DNA from: Erinaceus europaeus
Lineage: Eukaryota; Chordata; Mammalia; Eulipotyphla; Erinaceidae
Direction: 5' to 3'
Length of the DNA: 64,000 bases
Assembly: GCF_950295315.1 (NCBI RefSeq)
Contig: NC_080185.1
Location: 48,155,237 to 48,219,236, forward strand
The position numbers and the translations under genes are program-made. Shown here in pieces: positions 1 to 11,004 of this stretch. The notes under the pieces were generated by a model. It worked only from the letters and a program-made list of their open reading frames with translations. It searched no databases and had not been told where the DNA came from. Numbering within the stretch: the first letter of the stretch is position 1; the number at the start of each line of letters is the position of its first letter.

Positions 1-83
1 AAGATTTCTTGATCAGGTTCCAGACCAAAATGCAAATCAAAAATATACCATGTTTTATTAAACATGAGCTGCAATTTACTACT

Positions 84-774
84 TTTTATTTTATTTAATA
101 ATGAGTGATAAGTCCATTGAGTAAGAGGAGTACAATTCCACACAATTCCCACCACCAGAGTTCTCCATCCCATCCCCTCCATTGGAAGTTTTATTATTCT
201 TTTATCTGAGTATGTACCCAGGGTCACTATGGGGTGCAGAAGGTGGAAGGTTTGGCTTCTGTAATTGCTTCTCCACTGGACATGGATACTGGCAGGTCAG
301 TCCATAGCCCCAGCCTGTTTTTGTCTTTCCATAGTTGGTCAGGGCTCAGGAGAGATGGGGTTCCAGAACTCTTTGGTGAGGTCACCTGCCTAGGGAAGTC
401 ATGTTGGTGTCATGGTAGCATCTACAGCTTGGTGGCTGAAAAACATTAAGATATACAAAGTAGAAAGATTGTTTAGTAATAAGGAATCAGGAATCTAAAG
501 GTAAGAATATAGCAGATGAGATTTGGGTTCTCCGTTTTGGGGAAAATTAGAAAGTCTCTTCTAGGTATATTTCAAGAGGCCCATGTCTTTATTAATTCTT
601 GGTTGAGCCCAACAGCTAATATGCAGGTGGGCTAAAGGTATTGTCTGGGGACATGGTACCGGAGTTGGAGTTGGGAATGAGATTAGAAAGCTGGATTAGG
701 GAAGAGAGTAACTCCTCAAAATGGGAAAAGTAGCAATTTAATATTTTTAGTAGACCTATAAAATTTAACACTGG
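84..774 (-). mobile_element. Old L1 3'-UTR end, antisense
   Basis: This stretch is the reverse complement of the hedgehog-type L1 3' UTR. It begins with the terminal 'gtacaattccacacaattcccaccacc' block (read here in part as 'acaattcccaccaccag') and runs inward to 'gggaaaagtagcaattta'. Many differences from the other copies in the window mark it as an old subfamily. A 92-bp L1 end has been inserted near its inner limit at 775-866. Confidence 0.8.
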
Positions 775-866
775 TGATTGGGTGGTGGGAACTGTGTGGA
801 GTTGTACCCCTTCTATCCTATGGTTTTGTTAATTTATCCTTTCTTAAATAAAAAAATAAATTAAAA
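775..866 (+). mobile_element. Very short 5'-truncated L1 3' end with TSD
   Basis: The segment contains only the last part of the L1 3' UTR, 'tggagttgtacccc' and 'ctatggttttgttaat', followed by an A-rich tail. It is bracketed by a perfect 14-bp duplication, aaatttaacactgg, at 761-774 and 867-880, so it is a separate target-primed insertion into the older antisense L1. Confidence 0.85.
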
Positions 867-880
867 AAATTTAACACTGG

Positions 881-1053
881 GGAACTAGCTTAACATGCCA
901 GAATATGAACTTACATGCCTGAGGTTCCAGAAGTCACAGGTTCAACCCCAGATACCACCTATGCAAAAGTTGAGCATTAAGATTGTTCCCTTTCTCTCCT
1001 CTGTCATTCTTTATCACATAACAAATGAATGAATAAATAAATGTTTAAAAAGA
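881..1053 (+). mobile_element. Old tRNA-derived SINE (type C)
   Basis: A tRNA-like head with a B-box-like 'ggttcaacccc' is followed by a short body and an 'aatgaatgaataaataaat' tail. Related copies lie at 13800 and 19052; the first shows 'cataagccagagctgag'. I call this family type C. It is more diverged than the CTGCAG-containing SINEs. Confidence 0.6.
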
Positions 1054-1652
1054 GCCACAAATTTCCAAAGTTGTTGAAATCAAAAAGCTGAATCATTAAA
1101 GAAATTTCCTTTGTTTTTTTTCTACACTTGTACTTATGACCGCTGGTATTGATCTTGGCTTTATTGTTTTCATAATATTTAACACTACAGTGAGAATTAT
1201 ATTGTGAAATATTTTATAAATGCAATAATTCTTAGTCATACAAAAGACCTTGATAGAATCTTTTTATCATTTGTATAGCAGACTTCTTTTTAAATCTAAT
1301 TTTCAAGTTAGTATTGTTAAATTTGGCAATATTCTCCAGAGTAGAAACCATTCATTTATTGAAGTGATTTACTTGATCTTCACTTACAACTAGTTTTAGA
1401 ACTATGTCTCTTTGTTGTTTGAATACTACACAAGGTTTAGCAGCAATATTTCATTTGCCATCTATTCACTAGTGAATTAGGTGCATATATTTTCACAGTT
1501 TTATATTAGAGATTATAAGAAAAGTATTTTTAAGATATTACAGTCAACCGGCCTAACCTTTCATTGGCACTATAGTTCATTTCAAGGAAGCCAATAAAGT
1601 CTCTAATATGGAAAACCTTATATAACATAAAGCTTTTCTTAGAAGAGTAGAA
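1054..1652. other. AT-rich DNA, nothing recognised
   Basis: There is no open frame of interest and no repeat that I can name in these 600 bases. Confidence 0.6.
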
Positions 1653-1668
1653 CACTTATTAAGTTTTT

Positions 1669-2011
1669 TTTTTTCCCTCCAGGGTTATTGCTGGGCTCAG
1701 TGCCTGCACCATGAATCCACCGCTCCTGGAGGCCATTTTTTTCTCCCCTTTTGCTGTCTTTGTTGCCCTAGCCTCGTTGTGGTTATTATTATTACCATTG
1801 TTGATGTTGTTCGTTGTTGGATAGGACAGAGAGAAATGGAGAGAGGAGGGGAAGACAGGGGGAGAGAAAGATAGACACCTGCAGACCTGCTTCACCGCCT
1901 GTGAAGCGACTCCCCTGCAGGTGGGGAGCCGGGGCTCCAACCGGGATCCTTATGCAGGTCCCTGTACTTTGCGCCACGTGCGCTTAACCCACTGCGCCAG
2001 CGCCCAACCCC
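1669..2011 (-). mobile_element. tRNA-derived SINE with 3' extension, antisense
   Basis: The reverse complement shows the type A SINE: tRNA head, 'ccacctgcaggggagtcg', a CT-rich zone, then a CAA-rich zone. At its 3' end it carries an extra module of about 70 nt ('cactgagccc', 'ataaccctggagg') before the A-tail. The TSD cacttattaagttttt occurs at 1653-1668 and 2012-2027. Confidence 0.92.
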
Positions 2012-2027
2012 CACTTATTAAGTTTTT

Positions 2028-2907
2028 AAAAAGTTTTTATTTATAAAATGGAAACACTGACAAGACCATAGGATAAGAGAGATTTCTTAAGTTTTTTACT
2101 TGCCTCAATATGGGTAAGATCTACAGGGCTTACAAAAAATAAGATATAGAATATTTACAGGAAAACAATCATTAAAATGCAAATAACACATTCTCAATAA
2201 AAGTCTCTAGAATTTTGACATTATTAATGAACATTCTGTCTTCTAGCCAGGTCAAGTAGCATCTTAAGTTTGTTGGTGGTCTGGGGTCAAGGAAACAGTG
2301 AAGAAGTTTCAGATAAATCACCCTGGTATTTAAGGGAAGGCAAGACTAAATTTTGGTAATCTACCTATATATTGCCAATTTAGTTAAATAACTCTAAAGA
2401 AGGGTAAGAAAATGTCAATACATTTACCGTTTTCAAGTTAGAAAGTGTGTCTGTTTACATGATATTAATTTGAGATTTATTACAGAAATGGAAATTCCCA
2501 CCTGAATCAGAAATTCTTCCTATTGATGCAGTCCTCTATTTATTATGTCATTCACTGTTTTCTTTTTTAAAAAGCTGTAGTCCCTTTACTTCTATATTGT
2601 CCTTTGAGTGTAATGTATGTACTTTCTATCTTCTTTTCTCTAGTTTCATTTAAACTTAGAAAAAGGGAGGTAAGTAATAAGAACTCTAGAGACTACATAT
2701 GGCAATATTAATTTATTTGTAGATAATAATATTTAATACTTTAGAGTTCGCCATTTCTCCTTTCCCCCTGCATTCCCCTTGCCCTCAAAATGACAGAAAA
2801 AGAAAAACACCTGGACTTAATTTTGTATAATTTAACAGATGTTTTAATTATCCCTGGCTCATTTGAAATTCACTTGGATTTTACTTTAAAAAAATGCCTA
2901 CATGTAA
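2028..2907. other. AT-rich DNA, nothing recognised
   Basis: AT-rich sequence without a recognisable repeat or exon. It borders the abrupt end of an L1 3' UTR at about 2908. Confidence 0.5.
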
Positions 2908-3164
2908 ATGCCTCAGGTGTAGCATAGAGTTATGTTATCCATCCTCTGAAGGGAGGATGGAACATTCTCTACCATTGTTGATGCAGGTTGAGGGCAAGGT
3001 CCTATGGGGGCCCACAAAGGGGTCTATTTTGTTGTTCCTGATAGAGATGACCGGAAACAATGGAGAGAGGGATTTATTTGAGGTCTAGGCCCATCAAGTC
3101 TGTTTGGGAGACTCAGGACTCCCTGATTAGGGACGCAGTTGGTGGAATGGCCTGATAGTGACTA

Positions 3165-3407
3165 GCACGTTATGATTGGGCCCTCCTCAATCGCTATCGA
3201 ACAGGCCATGGCTGGTGCGCCGCTATGTTCCATCGCTGGGGAGCCAGAGACGACCCGAACTGCCCCTGCTGCTACGACAGACTATGACCCACATAGTCAA
3301 CGACTGCCACATCTCCAGATTCAAAGGAGGTCTCGAAACTTTACATCAGGCTCAACCTGACGCTGTTGACTGGCTGCGGAAGAAGGGCAAACGCTAGAAG
3401 AAGAAGA
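3165..3407 (+). mobile_element. Non-L1 LINE 3' end, copy 1
   Basis: This 243-bp fragment holds the last codons of a LINE protein, then TAG, then an (AAG)n tail. It matches the copies at 11257 and 61125 almost base for base. The TSD agtgacta lies at 3157-3164 and 3408-3415, splitting the L1 3'-UTR phrase 'agtgactaaagagtcatc'. A one-base deletion in the Cys motif region ('tgctacgacag' against 'agctacagacag') breaks the frame. The residues around the motif read ARYD...GHG.CAAMFHRWGARDDPNCPC in the related copies. The clade is uncertain: RTE-like or jockey-superfamily-like. Confidence 0.85.
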
Positions 3408-4464
3408 AGTGACTAAAGAGTCATCTTTAAATTAAGCCAGTCTCTTGCCCTTATTCAGCTTTGAAGTGAGTGAGAGAACTATAATAGGAAGTAGGTGAGG
3501 AGGGCATCTAAGTCTAAGTGGACACTATTTCATTATGAACTTGATACTGACTCACTGAAGACTATTGTGTATCTTTGATTTCAGGTATATATTTTGCCCT
3601 AATTTATAGATACATGTAAGCATACACTCTATCTTATGGCACCTGGCCTATATCTAGGTTTTGGGACTTTGTTAGGAAGTGAACCTCCTGGAATGGAATT
3701 AGAGACTACCATGAAAGGAAAGGTTTCACCTGAGTAATGAGGGTGAAGGGTTGGCAATCCATGCCTGATGTCTCTGTACACAGTCTGAGGTGAAGAATGC
3801 TAAGATGGTACTTGTTGCATTGATTAGGCTGGAATTAGCAGATGCAGTATCATTTAGCCTGACTTGAGAGAAGCATGCAGGGAAGTGAGCCCCACCCCAG
3901 AGGTTCCAGGATTGGGAGAAACATAGGCTCTATAGAGGAAGAGGGAGATTCCTGTTGTCTTAGGGTTTAAGAAAACAATAGATAGTTACTGCAATAATTA
4001 GATTGTTTGGCAATTAGGTTAACTTTGAAGAATCCCTTTGTTATAATTTTCTGTATCATGCACACCCTCACAATAGTTTATGTCCTTTGACATTATTTGT
4101 ATATAGCTATGCCACTGGTTGCTTTTGTTCTCCTTGGGCAAAGCTTTTAAGAGAGTCAACATATCAAAGACCCAGCGCATGTATTAAAAAGACTCAGTCT
4201 GTGCTTTAAAAAGTTTGAGGTATTCAGTTTTTCTCCTTTCATATTAATTAAATAATGACTTATATGACTGAAAATTGATAGGAGTGCACATAAACACCAT
4301 TCCTAGCACCAAAAGACTGTGTCCCATCCCCTCCCCCTGGCTACGCCTTGCCCCTCCTTGAAGCTGAACATTCACCCTCACCCTCCACCCTGGGTTTTTT
4401 CTTTAGTGCCCTACTCCAAATTCAGTAAACTCCTGCTTTGAATTTCCCTTTCTGTTCTTCTTTC

Positions 4465-7400
4465 TCAACTTCTGTTTATGAGTATCATCATCCCATACCT
4501 GTCTTTATCTTTATGACTTAGCTCACTTAACATAATTTCTTCTAGCTCCATCCAAGATAGGTCAGAGAAGGTGGGTTCGTTGTTCTTAATAGCTGTGTAG
4601 TGTTCCATTGTGTATATATACCACTGCTTTCTCAGCCATTCATCTGTTGTTGGGCACCTGGGTGGCTTCCAGGTTTTAGCTATTATGACTTGTGCTGCTA
4701 TGAACATAGATGTGTACATATCTTTTTGGTTGGGAGGTAGGGAGTCCTTTGGATATATCCCCAGGAGAGGAATTACTGTGTCATATGGAAGGTCCATGTC
4801 TAACCTTGTGAGAGTTCTCCAACTGCTCTCCACAGAGGCTGGACAAATTTACATTTGCACCAGCAGTGCAGAAGGGTTCCTCTGTTCCCACAGCCTTTCC
4901 GGCATTTGTTGCTACTGTCCTTTTTGATGTATGCCATTCTCAGAGGAGTGAGATGGTATCTCAATGTCTTAATTTGCATTTCTCTGACAATCAGTGACCT
5001 GGAGCAAGTTTTCATATGCTTGTTAGCCTTTTGGAGATCCTCTGTAGTGAATGTTTTGTTCATATCCTCTGCCTATTTTTGAATGGGGTCATTTGCTTTT
5101 TTCTTGCTAAGTTTGCTGAGCTCTTTGTATATTTTGGTGATTAGTCTCTTGTCTGATGTATGGCATGTGAAAATCTTCTCCCATTCTGTCAGGGGTTTCT
5201 TTGTTTGTGTGACAGTTTCTTTGGCTCTGCAGAAGCTTTTCAATTTGATGTAGTTCCATTGGTTTGTTTCTGCTTTAGTCTTCCTTGCAATTGGGTGTGT
5301 TTCATCAAAGATGTCCTTCAGGTTTAGGTGGGAAAGTGTTCCACCAATGTTTTCCTCTAAGTATTTGATAGTTTCTGGTCTAACATCCGGGTCCTTGGTC
5401 CATTTGGAGTTGATTTTTGTTCCTGGTGAGACAAGGTGTTTCAATTGCATTCTTCTGCATGTTTCAATCCAGTTTCCCCTCACCATTTATAGAAGAGAGA
5501 CTCCTTCCTCTGTTTAATAGTTTAATACTTTGTGCCCACTTATCAAAGATTATATGTCCATAGGTGTGGGAGTTTATTTCTGGGCTTTCAATTCTGTTCC
5601 ACTGGTCTGTGTGCCTATTTATGTTCGGTACCAGGCTGTTCTGATGATGATGATGGTTTTATAAATATAGTTTGAGATCTGGGAATGTAGTTCCTCCATT
5701 TCTGTTTCTTTTCCTCAATATTGTTTAGGCAATTCTAGGTGTTTTTTTGTTCCAGATAAATGATCGTAGTTTTTGTTCTATTCTTTTAAAGAAGCTTGGT
5801 GGAATATATACCTGAAAGCAGAAGTACACTAGAGTTTGCAGTGAGTACCTCCCTAACACTTCCTCTCCACTATTCCAAGCTTTGGGTCCATGATTGCTCA
5901 ACAATTTGTTTGGCTTCGCATGTTAACTCTCTTTTCAGTCACCAGGTTCCAGATGCCATCAGGATGCTGGCCAGGCTTCCCTGGATTAAAGACCCCACCA
6001 ATGTGTCCTGGAGCTCAGCTTCCCCAGAGACACACCCTACTAGGGAGAGAGAGAGGCAGACTGGGAGTATGGACTGACCAGTCAACGCCCATGTTCAGCA
6101 GGGAAGCAATTACAGAAGCCAGACCTTCTACCTTCTGCAACCGACAATGACCCTGGGTCCATGCTCCCAGAGGGATAGAGAATGGGAAAGCTATCAGGGG
6201 AGGGGGTGGGATATGGAGATTGGGTGGTGGGAATTGTGTGGAGTTGTACCCCTTCTACCCTATGGTTTTGTTAATTAATCCTTTATTAAATAATAATAAA
6301 AAGAAGCTTGGTGGAACTTTGATGGGTATTGCCTTAAATTTGTATATGGCCCTGGGGAGAATATTCATTTTGATGATATTTATTCTTCTAATCCATGAGC
6401 ATGAGATGTCTTTCCATTTCTTGGTATCAGTTTCTATTTCCTTGAATAGTGACTCAAAGTTTTCAGTATACAAGTCTTTCACTTCTTTGGTCAGCTTTAT
6501 TCCTAGGTATCTTGTTGATTTTGCTGCAACAGTGAATGGGGGTGGTTTCTAGATGTCTTATTCTTCTTCAGATTTAGTGTTTGCATAGAGAAATGCCACT
6601 GATTTTTGTACACTGATTTTGTAGCCTGATACCTTGCTATATTGCCTGGTAACTTCCAGTAGTTTTCTGCTGGATTCTTTAGGTTTTTCTATGTAGACTA
6701 TCATATCATCTGCAAATAGTGAGAGCTTGACTTCTTCCTTTCCAATCTGTATTCCTTTGATTTTTTTCTCTTTCCTGATTGCTATGGCAAGAATTTCCAA
6801 TACTATGTTGAAGATTAATGGTGATAGTGGACAGCTATTTCTAGGGGGAAATGCTTTCAGGTTCTGTCCATTGAATATGATGCTGGCTGTAGGTTTGCTA
6901 TATATGGACTCCACTATCTTGAGGAATTTCCCATCTATTTCCATTTTTGAAGTGTTTTGAGCATGAATGGGTGTTGTATTTTGTCAAAGGCTTTCTCTGA
7001 ATCTATTGAGATAATCATGTGATGTTTGGTTTTGCTTTTATTGATGTGGTGAATGAGATTGATTGACTTACGTATGTTGAACCAGCCTTGCATTCCTGGG
7101 ATAAATCCCACTTGGTTATGATGAACAATATTTTTATATACTGCTATATTTGGTTGGCCAGGATCTTGTTTAACATTTTGGCATCTATGCTCATCAGAGA
7201 TATTTGTCTGTAGTTTTCCTTTTTTGTTATGTCCCTATCTGCTTTGGTATCAGGATGATGTTGACTTTGTAGAAGGTGGGAGTATTCCTGTTTATTCCAT
7301 CTTGAGGAAGAGCTTTAGAAGTATCGGTATTAAGTGTTTTCTGAAAGTTTTTTAGAATTCGTTTGTGAAGCCATCTGGTCCAGGACTTTTGTTGTTGGGG

Positions 7401-8362
7401 AGATTCCTAATAACAGTTTCGATTTCTTTGTCTGTGATTGGTGCATTTAGGTTTTGTAGTTCTTTTTGGTTCAGTTTTGGAAGGGCATATATTTCTAGGA
7501 ATTGTTCCATTTCTTCCAGATTCTCTAGTTTGCTGGTGTATAGGTCTTCATAGAAGTTTCACATGATTTTCTGGATTTCTGTGGTGTCAATATGATATCT
7601 CCTCTATCATCATTTATAATTTTATTAATTTGAGTCTTCTCCCTTTTTTTTTAAGTGAATCTGGCTAGGTGTTTGCCAATCTTGTTTCAAATTTTTCAAT
7701 TTGGCTTCATTGATCTTTTCTATGTTTCTCATCTTTTCAATGTTGTTTATTTCTGCTCTAATTTAAATGATTTCTGTCCTTTTCTTTGCTTTAGGGTTCC
7801 TTTGTTCCTCTTCCTCTAAGTCCTTAAGGTCTGCAGTATGGCCATTTATTTGGGCTTTTTCTTGTTTTTTAATATGTGACTCTATGGCTATGAGTTTCAC
7901 TCTCAATGCTGTTTTAGTTGTGTCCCAAATATTTTGATAGCTTGTGTCTTCATTTTTGTTTGTTTCCAGGAACATTTGAATTTCTTGCTTGACTGTCTCT
8001 CTGACCCAGTGGCTCTTAAGCAGTATGTTGTTTAGTTTTCCAGTTCTGTGTCTTCTAGTAATTTTCTGTTTGTTGTTAAATGTTAGTTTTACTCCACTGT
8101 GGTCTGAAAAGAGATTTGGGATGATTTCAATGCTCTTGAATTTGTTGATGCTGTCTTTGTGGCCTAAAATGAGATCTATTCTTGGGTATGTGTTGTGTGC
8201 AATTGAAAAGAATGTGTATTTGAATTTTTTGTGGTGAAGACCTCTGAAGTTGTCTAGGAGGTCTAGTCTGTCCATCTCTTCATTTAATTCTCTTGTTTCT
8301 TTCATGATTCTCTGCTTTGTTGATCTGTCTAAATGTGAGAGTAGGGTGTTAAAGTCTCTCAC
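4465..8362 (-). pseudogene. L1 ORF2 (endonuclease/reverse transcriptase) remnant
   Basis: Broken open stretches on the minus strand follow L1 ORF2 order. At 7763-8362 lies the second half of the AP-like endonuclease, with R-DFNT and SDHSGVK. At 6558-6944 lies the reverse transcriptase with the catalytic FADD in [11 protein letters not shown]. At 4465-5486 lies the C-terminal domain with a Cys/His cluster ending near INRS. The intact protein would nick target DNA and prime reverse transcription in a ribonucleoprotein with ORF1p. Here the endonuclease N-terminus is deleted, several frames are needed, and another L1 end interrupts the C-terminal half at 5805-6299. Confidence 0.9.
5805..6299 (+). 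mobile_element. Young-type L1 3'-UTR insertion with TSD
   Basis: The fragment starts 'tatacctgaaagcagaag' and runs to the L1 terminus 'ccctatggttttgttaat' plus an A-rich tail with taa repeats. The 17-bp TSD aaagaagcttggtggaa is perfect at 5788-5804 and 6300-6316. It lies opposite in orientation to its host L1. Its 3' UTR is the short type. Confidence 0.95.
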
Positions 8363-8363
8363 T

Positions 8364-8926
8364 ATTATTGTATTACTATTGATGTATTTTCTTTTATTAT
8401 TTCCTCTAGAATGTTTACTTCCCCTTCCTCTCTTTCTTCCTCTGGTAGGCCAAGGATAAGAATGTTACTTCTTTTGAGATCATCCCATATACCTCTGCTT
8501 TTGTTTTCAGTGTCTCTCAATCTCTTTTTGGACTCTTTTACCTCTTTCTTAGTTTTCTCTAGCTCATCCTCTGTCTGGCTAATTCTGTTTTCTGCTTCTG
8601 TTAGCCTGCTTTCCCTTCCCTCAACTTCTTTCTTCATTTCAGTTATTGTATTAGCTTGTTATGCTAATTGACCTTTTAGGTCAGCTATTTCAGCTTTCAT
8701 TTCTCTGATTACATGGAGATAGCTAGTATTTTTCTTGAGCGTCTCATCTGTTGTTTCCCTAATTCTGATAGCCCTTCATAATTGTTTTCAGTTCTGCTAT
8801 TATTAAGTTTACTATTGCTTGCATACTTTTCTCATTTATGGTTATTTCTGACTGATTTGAAGTTTCTTCTGGGATACTGTCTTGGCTCATTGTGGTTGCA
8901 GTTTTGTATGCTATTGATCTAAACAC
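8364..8926 (-). pseudogene. L1 ORF1 N-terminal half, remnant
   Basis: On the minus strand 8365-8637 encodes a charged coiled-coil (EAENRISQTEDELEKTKKEV) followed by the start of the RNA-binding domain (DDLKRSNILILGLPEEERE). Both are typical of L1 ORF1p, the trimeric RNA-binding chaperone. The C-terminal half is lost in the deletion that also removed the start of ORF2. By comparison with the full-length copy the start codon position (8924-8926) reads GTG instead of ATG. Confidence 0.8.
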
Positions 8927-9400
8927 TTTTTTTAATTGATGTGTTTTTTTATTTTTCTATTCTGTCATTCTTCAGCAGTTGTGTTTTGAGTACAAGCCAC
9001 GCTATGCTGAACACCTTTATGACAAATGGAGTCACCAGCTCAGAAATTACAACAATAGTAACTGAAGCAAGGATTGATGCAGTTTAACCAGTACCAGTTA
9101 GCCAAACAACACCTCTAGTCCAAGAAAAAAATAGCAACCAAATCTAAATGAGTGAGAAAAATGAAGGAAAAAAGGGAAAGCAAGAATAGACAATTATGCA
9201 AATCTGTCCACTGTAAATTCTAGGGATAGCAAGAGGATAAAGGGAAGTAGAGAAGAGAGATACTCACAGAGAGTCCACTCTGAGTCCAATTTCTTCCCCA
9301 AAACAATTCACGAGTATCAGTGAATTCAGAAAGCAGAAGAAGGAGGAGGAAAGAGAAGACAATAAGAACAACAACAACAAAAAGAGCTGTGAAAGGAAAG

Positions 9401-9426
9401 TTTTTTTTTTTTTTTTTTTTTTTTTT
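9401..9426. repeat. Poly(T) run in L1 5' UTR
   Basis: An uninterrupted run of about 26 T. The full-length L1 has a shorter T run at the corresponding place (about 31187). Confidence 0.8.
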
Positions 9427-9690
9427 GTATTAGCTAGGAGGAGGAAAAAAGGGGAGAGTGGATGGAAGAGGTAGAATGAGATAAGTTCCTCTCACAATGG
9501 ACAGGACAGCCAGTCACCTAGCAATGGAAACAAACCAATAACAGTTAATTTTGGTCAACCTGAAGAAGGAGGTGGGAGAGGGACACGCATATATATAATA
9601 GTAATAATAAAATAAAATTGAGTAAAAAACTGTAACAGGCAGTCTGCAGCTTGGCAGGCTCAGGATTAACTCTGGCAGCCTGAGCAAAAA

Positions 9691-10200
9691 GCCGAAAACT
9701 TTTTCTTTATCTATACTCAAAATATTTACTAAAAGGTAGACCCTTGTTTATGTGTGTGTAATACTAAAATTCTGCATTAATAGCTAGGAATTTGTGCATT
9801 AGTTAGTGTGAGTTTCCTTCAGATGTTAACAAATATACTCAAGGAAAAGGCCATCATACGAGAAAAATGTAAAATGTATACTAAATAATTAGCAACATTA
9901 AACTTAGTAAAATAGGTTTAATAAAATAGTAATGAAGTTATCATACTAATTGTAATGATTTAGCACTATTTGTCAATCATTTTTCAGGCATTATAACATT
10001 CTGATATCATATGAACCGACAAGGTAACCATAGTATCCTCATTTTATGAATTTTGTGAATGAAGAGCACGAAGATTAGAGTTTTGTAACACTTTACTAAG
10101 ATCATCCAGGAAGTACATTGTAAATTCCTGTTTATCTTATCTAGGATCATAATTCTTATACAGTCTAAAATAATGGTCTTTATAGAGGTCATTTGTTAAG
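9691..10200. other. AT-rich DNA, nothing recognised
   Basis: No repeat or exon that I can support. Confidence 0.5.
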
Positions 10201-10207
10201 TCTTTGA

Positions 10208-10410
10208 TGGGGTCAGGCAGTGGCGCACCTGATTATTAAGTGCACACATTACAGTGCATAAAGATCCACGTTCAAGCCCCTGGTCCCCACCTGCATGGGG
10301 AAAGTTTCATGAGTAGTGAAGCAGTGTTGCAGGTCTCTCTCTATCTCCTCTTCCCTTCTCAATTTCTCACTGTCTCTATCCAATAATAAACAACTAAATA
10401 AATAAAAAAA
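10208..10410 (+). mobile_element. tRNA-derived SINE (type B)
   Basis: The head 'ggcagtggcgcacctgat', a B-box-like 'gttcaagcccc', the body 'ccccacctgcatgggg' and a CT-rich zone lead to an 'aataaataaaaaaa' tail. A 7-bp TSD tctttga flanks it at 10201-10207 and 10411-10417. This head (I call it type B) matches the Erinaceus tRNA-SINE family. Confidence 0.9.
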
Positions 10411-10465
10411 TCTTTGAATAGTAGAGTCATAGAGGTTTAGTAATATTTGCCATGGCTATATATTT

Positions 10466-10679
10466 TTATTTTATTATCTTTAATTTATTGTTTGGATAGA
10501 CAGCGAGAAATCAAGAGAAAGGGGGATATAGAGCAGGAGAGAGACAGAGACACCTGCAGCATTGCTTCACCCTTCGTGAAACTTACTTCCTGCAGGTGGG
10601 GGCCAGGAGCTTGAACTCAGGTCCTTGTGTATTGTAACATGAGTACTCAACTAGGTGCACCACCACCTGACCGTCACAG
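10466..10679 (-). mobile_element. tRNA-derived SINE (type B, older), antisense
   Basis: The reverse complement has the tRNA head, the 'cacctgcagg' body and a long A/T-rich tail. A diverged TSD, tggctatatattt and tggctacgtattt, lies at 10453-10465 and 10680-10692. Confidence 0.85.
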
Positions 10680-10692
10680 TGGCTACGTATTT

Positions 10693-10984
10693 CTCTGGTT
10701 TTGCTTATGAAGTCATTTTACTTCTTATACATTAATATGCTCATGTAATAAATATCACATTTTTAAAAATATTAGTATATACATTTACCTTCTATGGGGA
10801 TTTTTTATTTATGTGGCATTTTAAAGAGAAACAGTCTTCCTCTATTCACTATCTGCACAAAAATACATCTGTTTATAATATTGTAAACACTACCACTGAA
10901 ATAGGTCATCCATAAGATTTATGTTTCCCTATACATTCTCCTTTGGGAGTTTGAGAGGTTGATAGTGGCTAACTTCAACTAAAA
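10693..10984. other. AT-rich DNA, nothing recognised
   Basis: No feature identified. Confidence 0.5.
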
Positions 10985-11004
10985 ATGACCAGGCAACCTG
11001 TACT

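Larger units (their letters stand above)
2908..9690 (-). mobile_element. L1 LINE, antisense, long-type 3' UTR, 5'-truncated, internally deleted
   Basis: Read on the minus strand this is one L1. Part of the 5' UTR lies at 8927-9690, a piece of ORF1 at 8364-8926, a decayed ORF2 at 4465-8362 and a long 3' UTR at 2908-4464. It stops about 500 bp short of the 5' start preserved in the full-length copy at 23382-31932. At the other end it lacks the terminal part of the 3' UTR and the A-tail. About 1.9 kb relative to the full-length copy is missing between about 8362 and 8390. A non-L1 LINE fragment (3165-3407) and an antiparallel L1 end (5805-6299) have inserted into it. It is non-functional. Confidence 0.9.

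Noticed and set aside
1657..2017. Possible tRNA genes inside the SINE heads
   Set aside because: Heads derive from a tRNA and have B-box-like sequence, but they lack a complete cloverleaf and are part of dispersed SINEs with TSDs.
7763..8362. 199-codon minus-strand frame
   Set aside because: Its sequence (DFNT, SDHSGVK) is the endonuclease part of L1 ORF2, already listed as a pseudogene.
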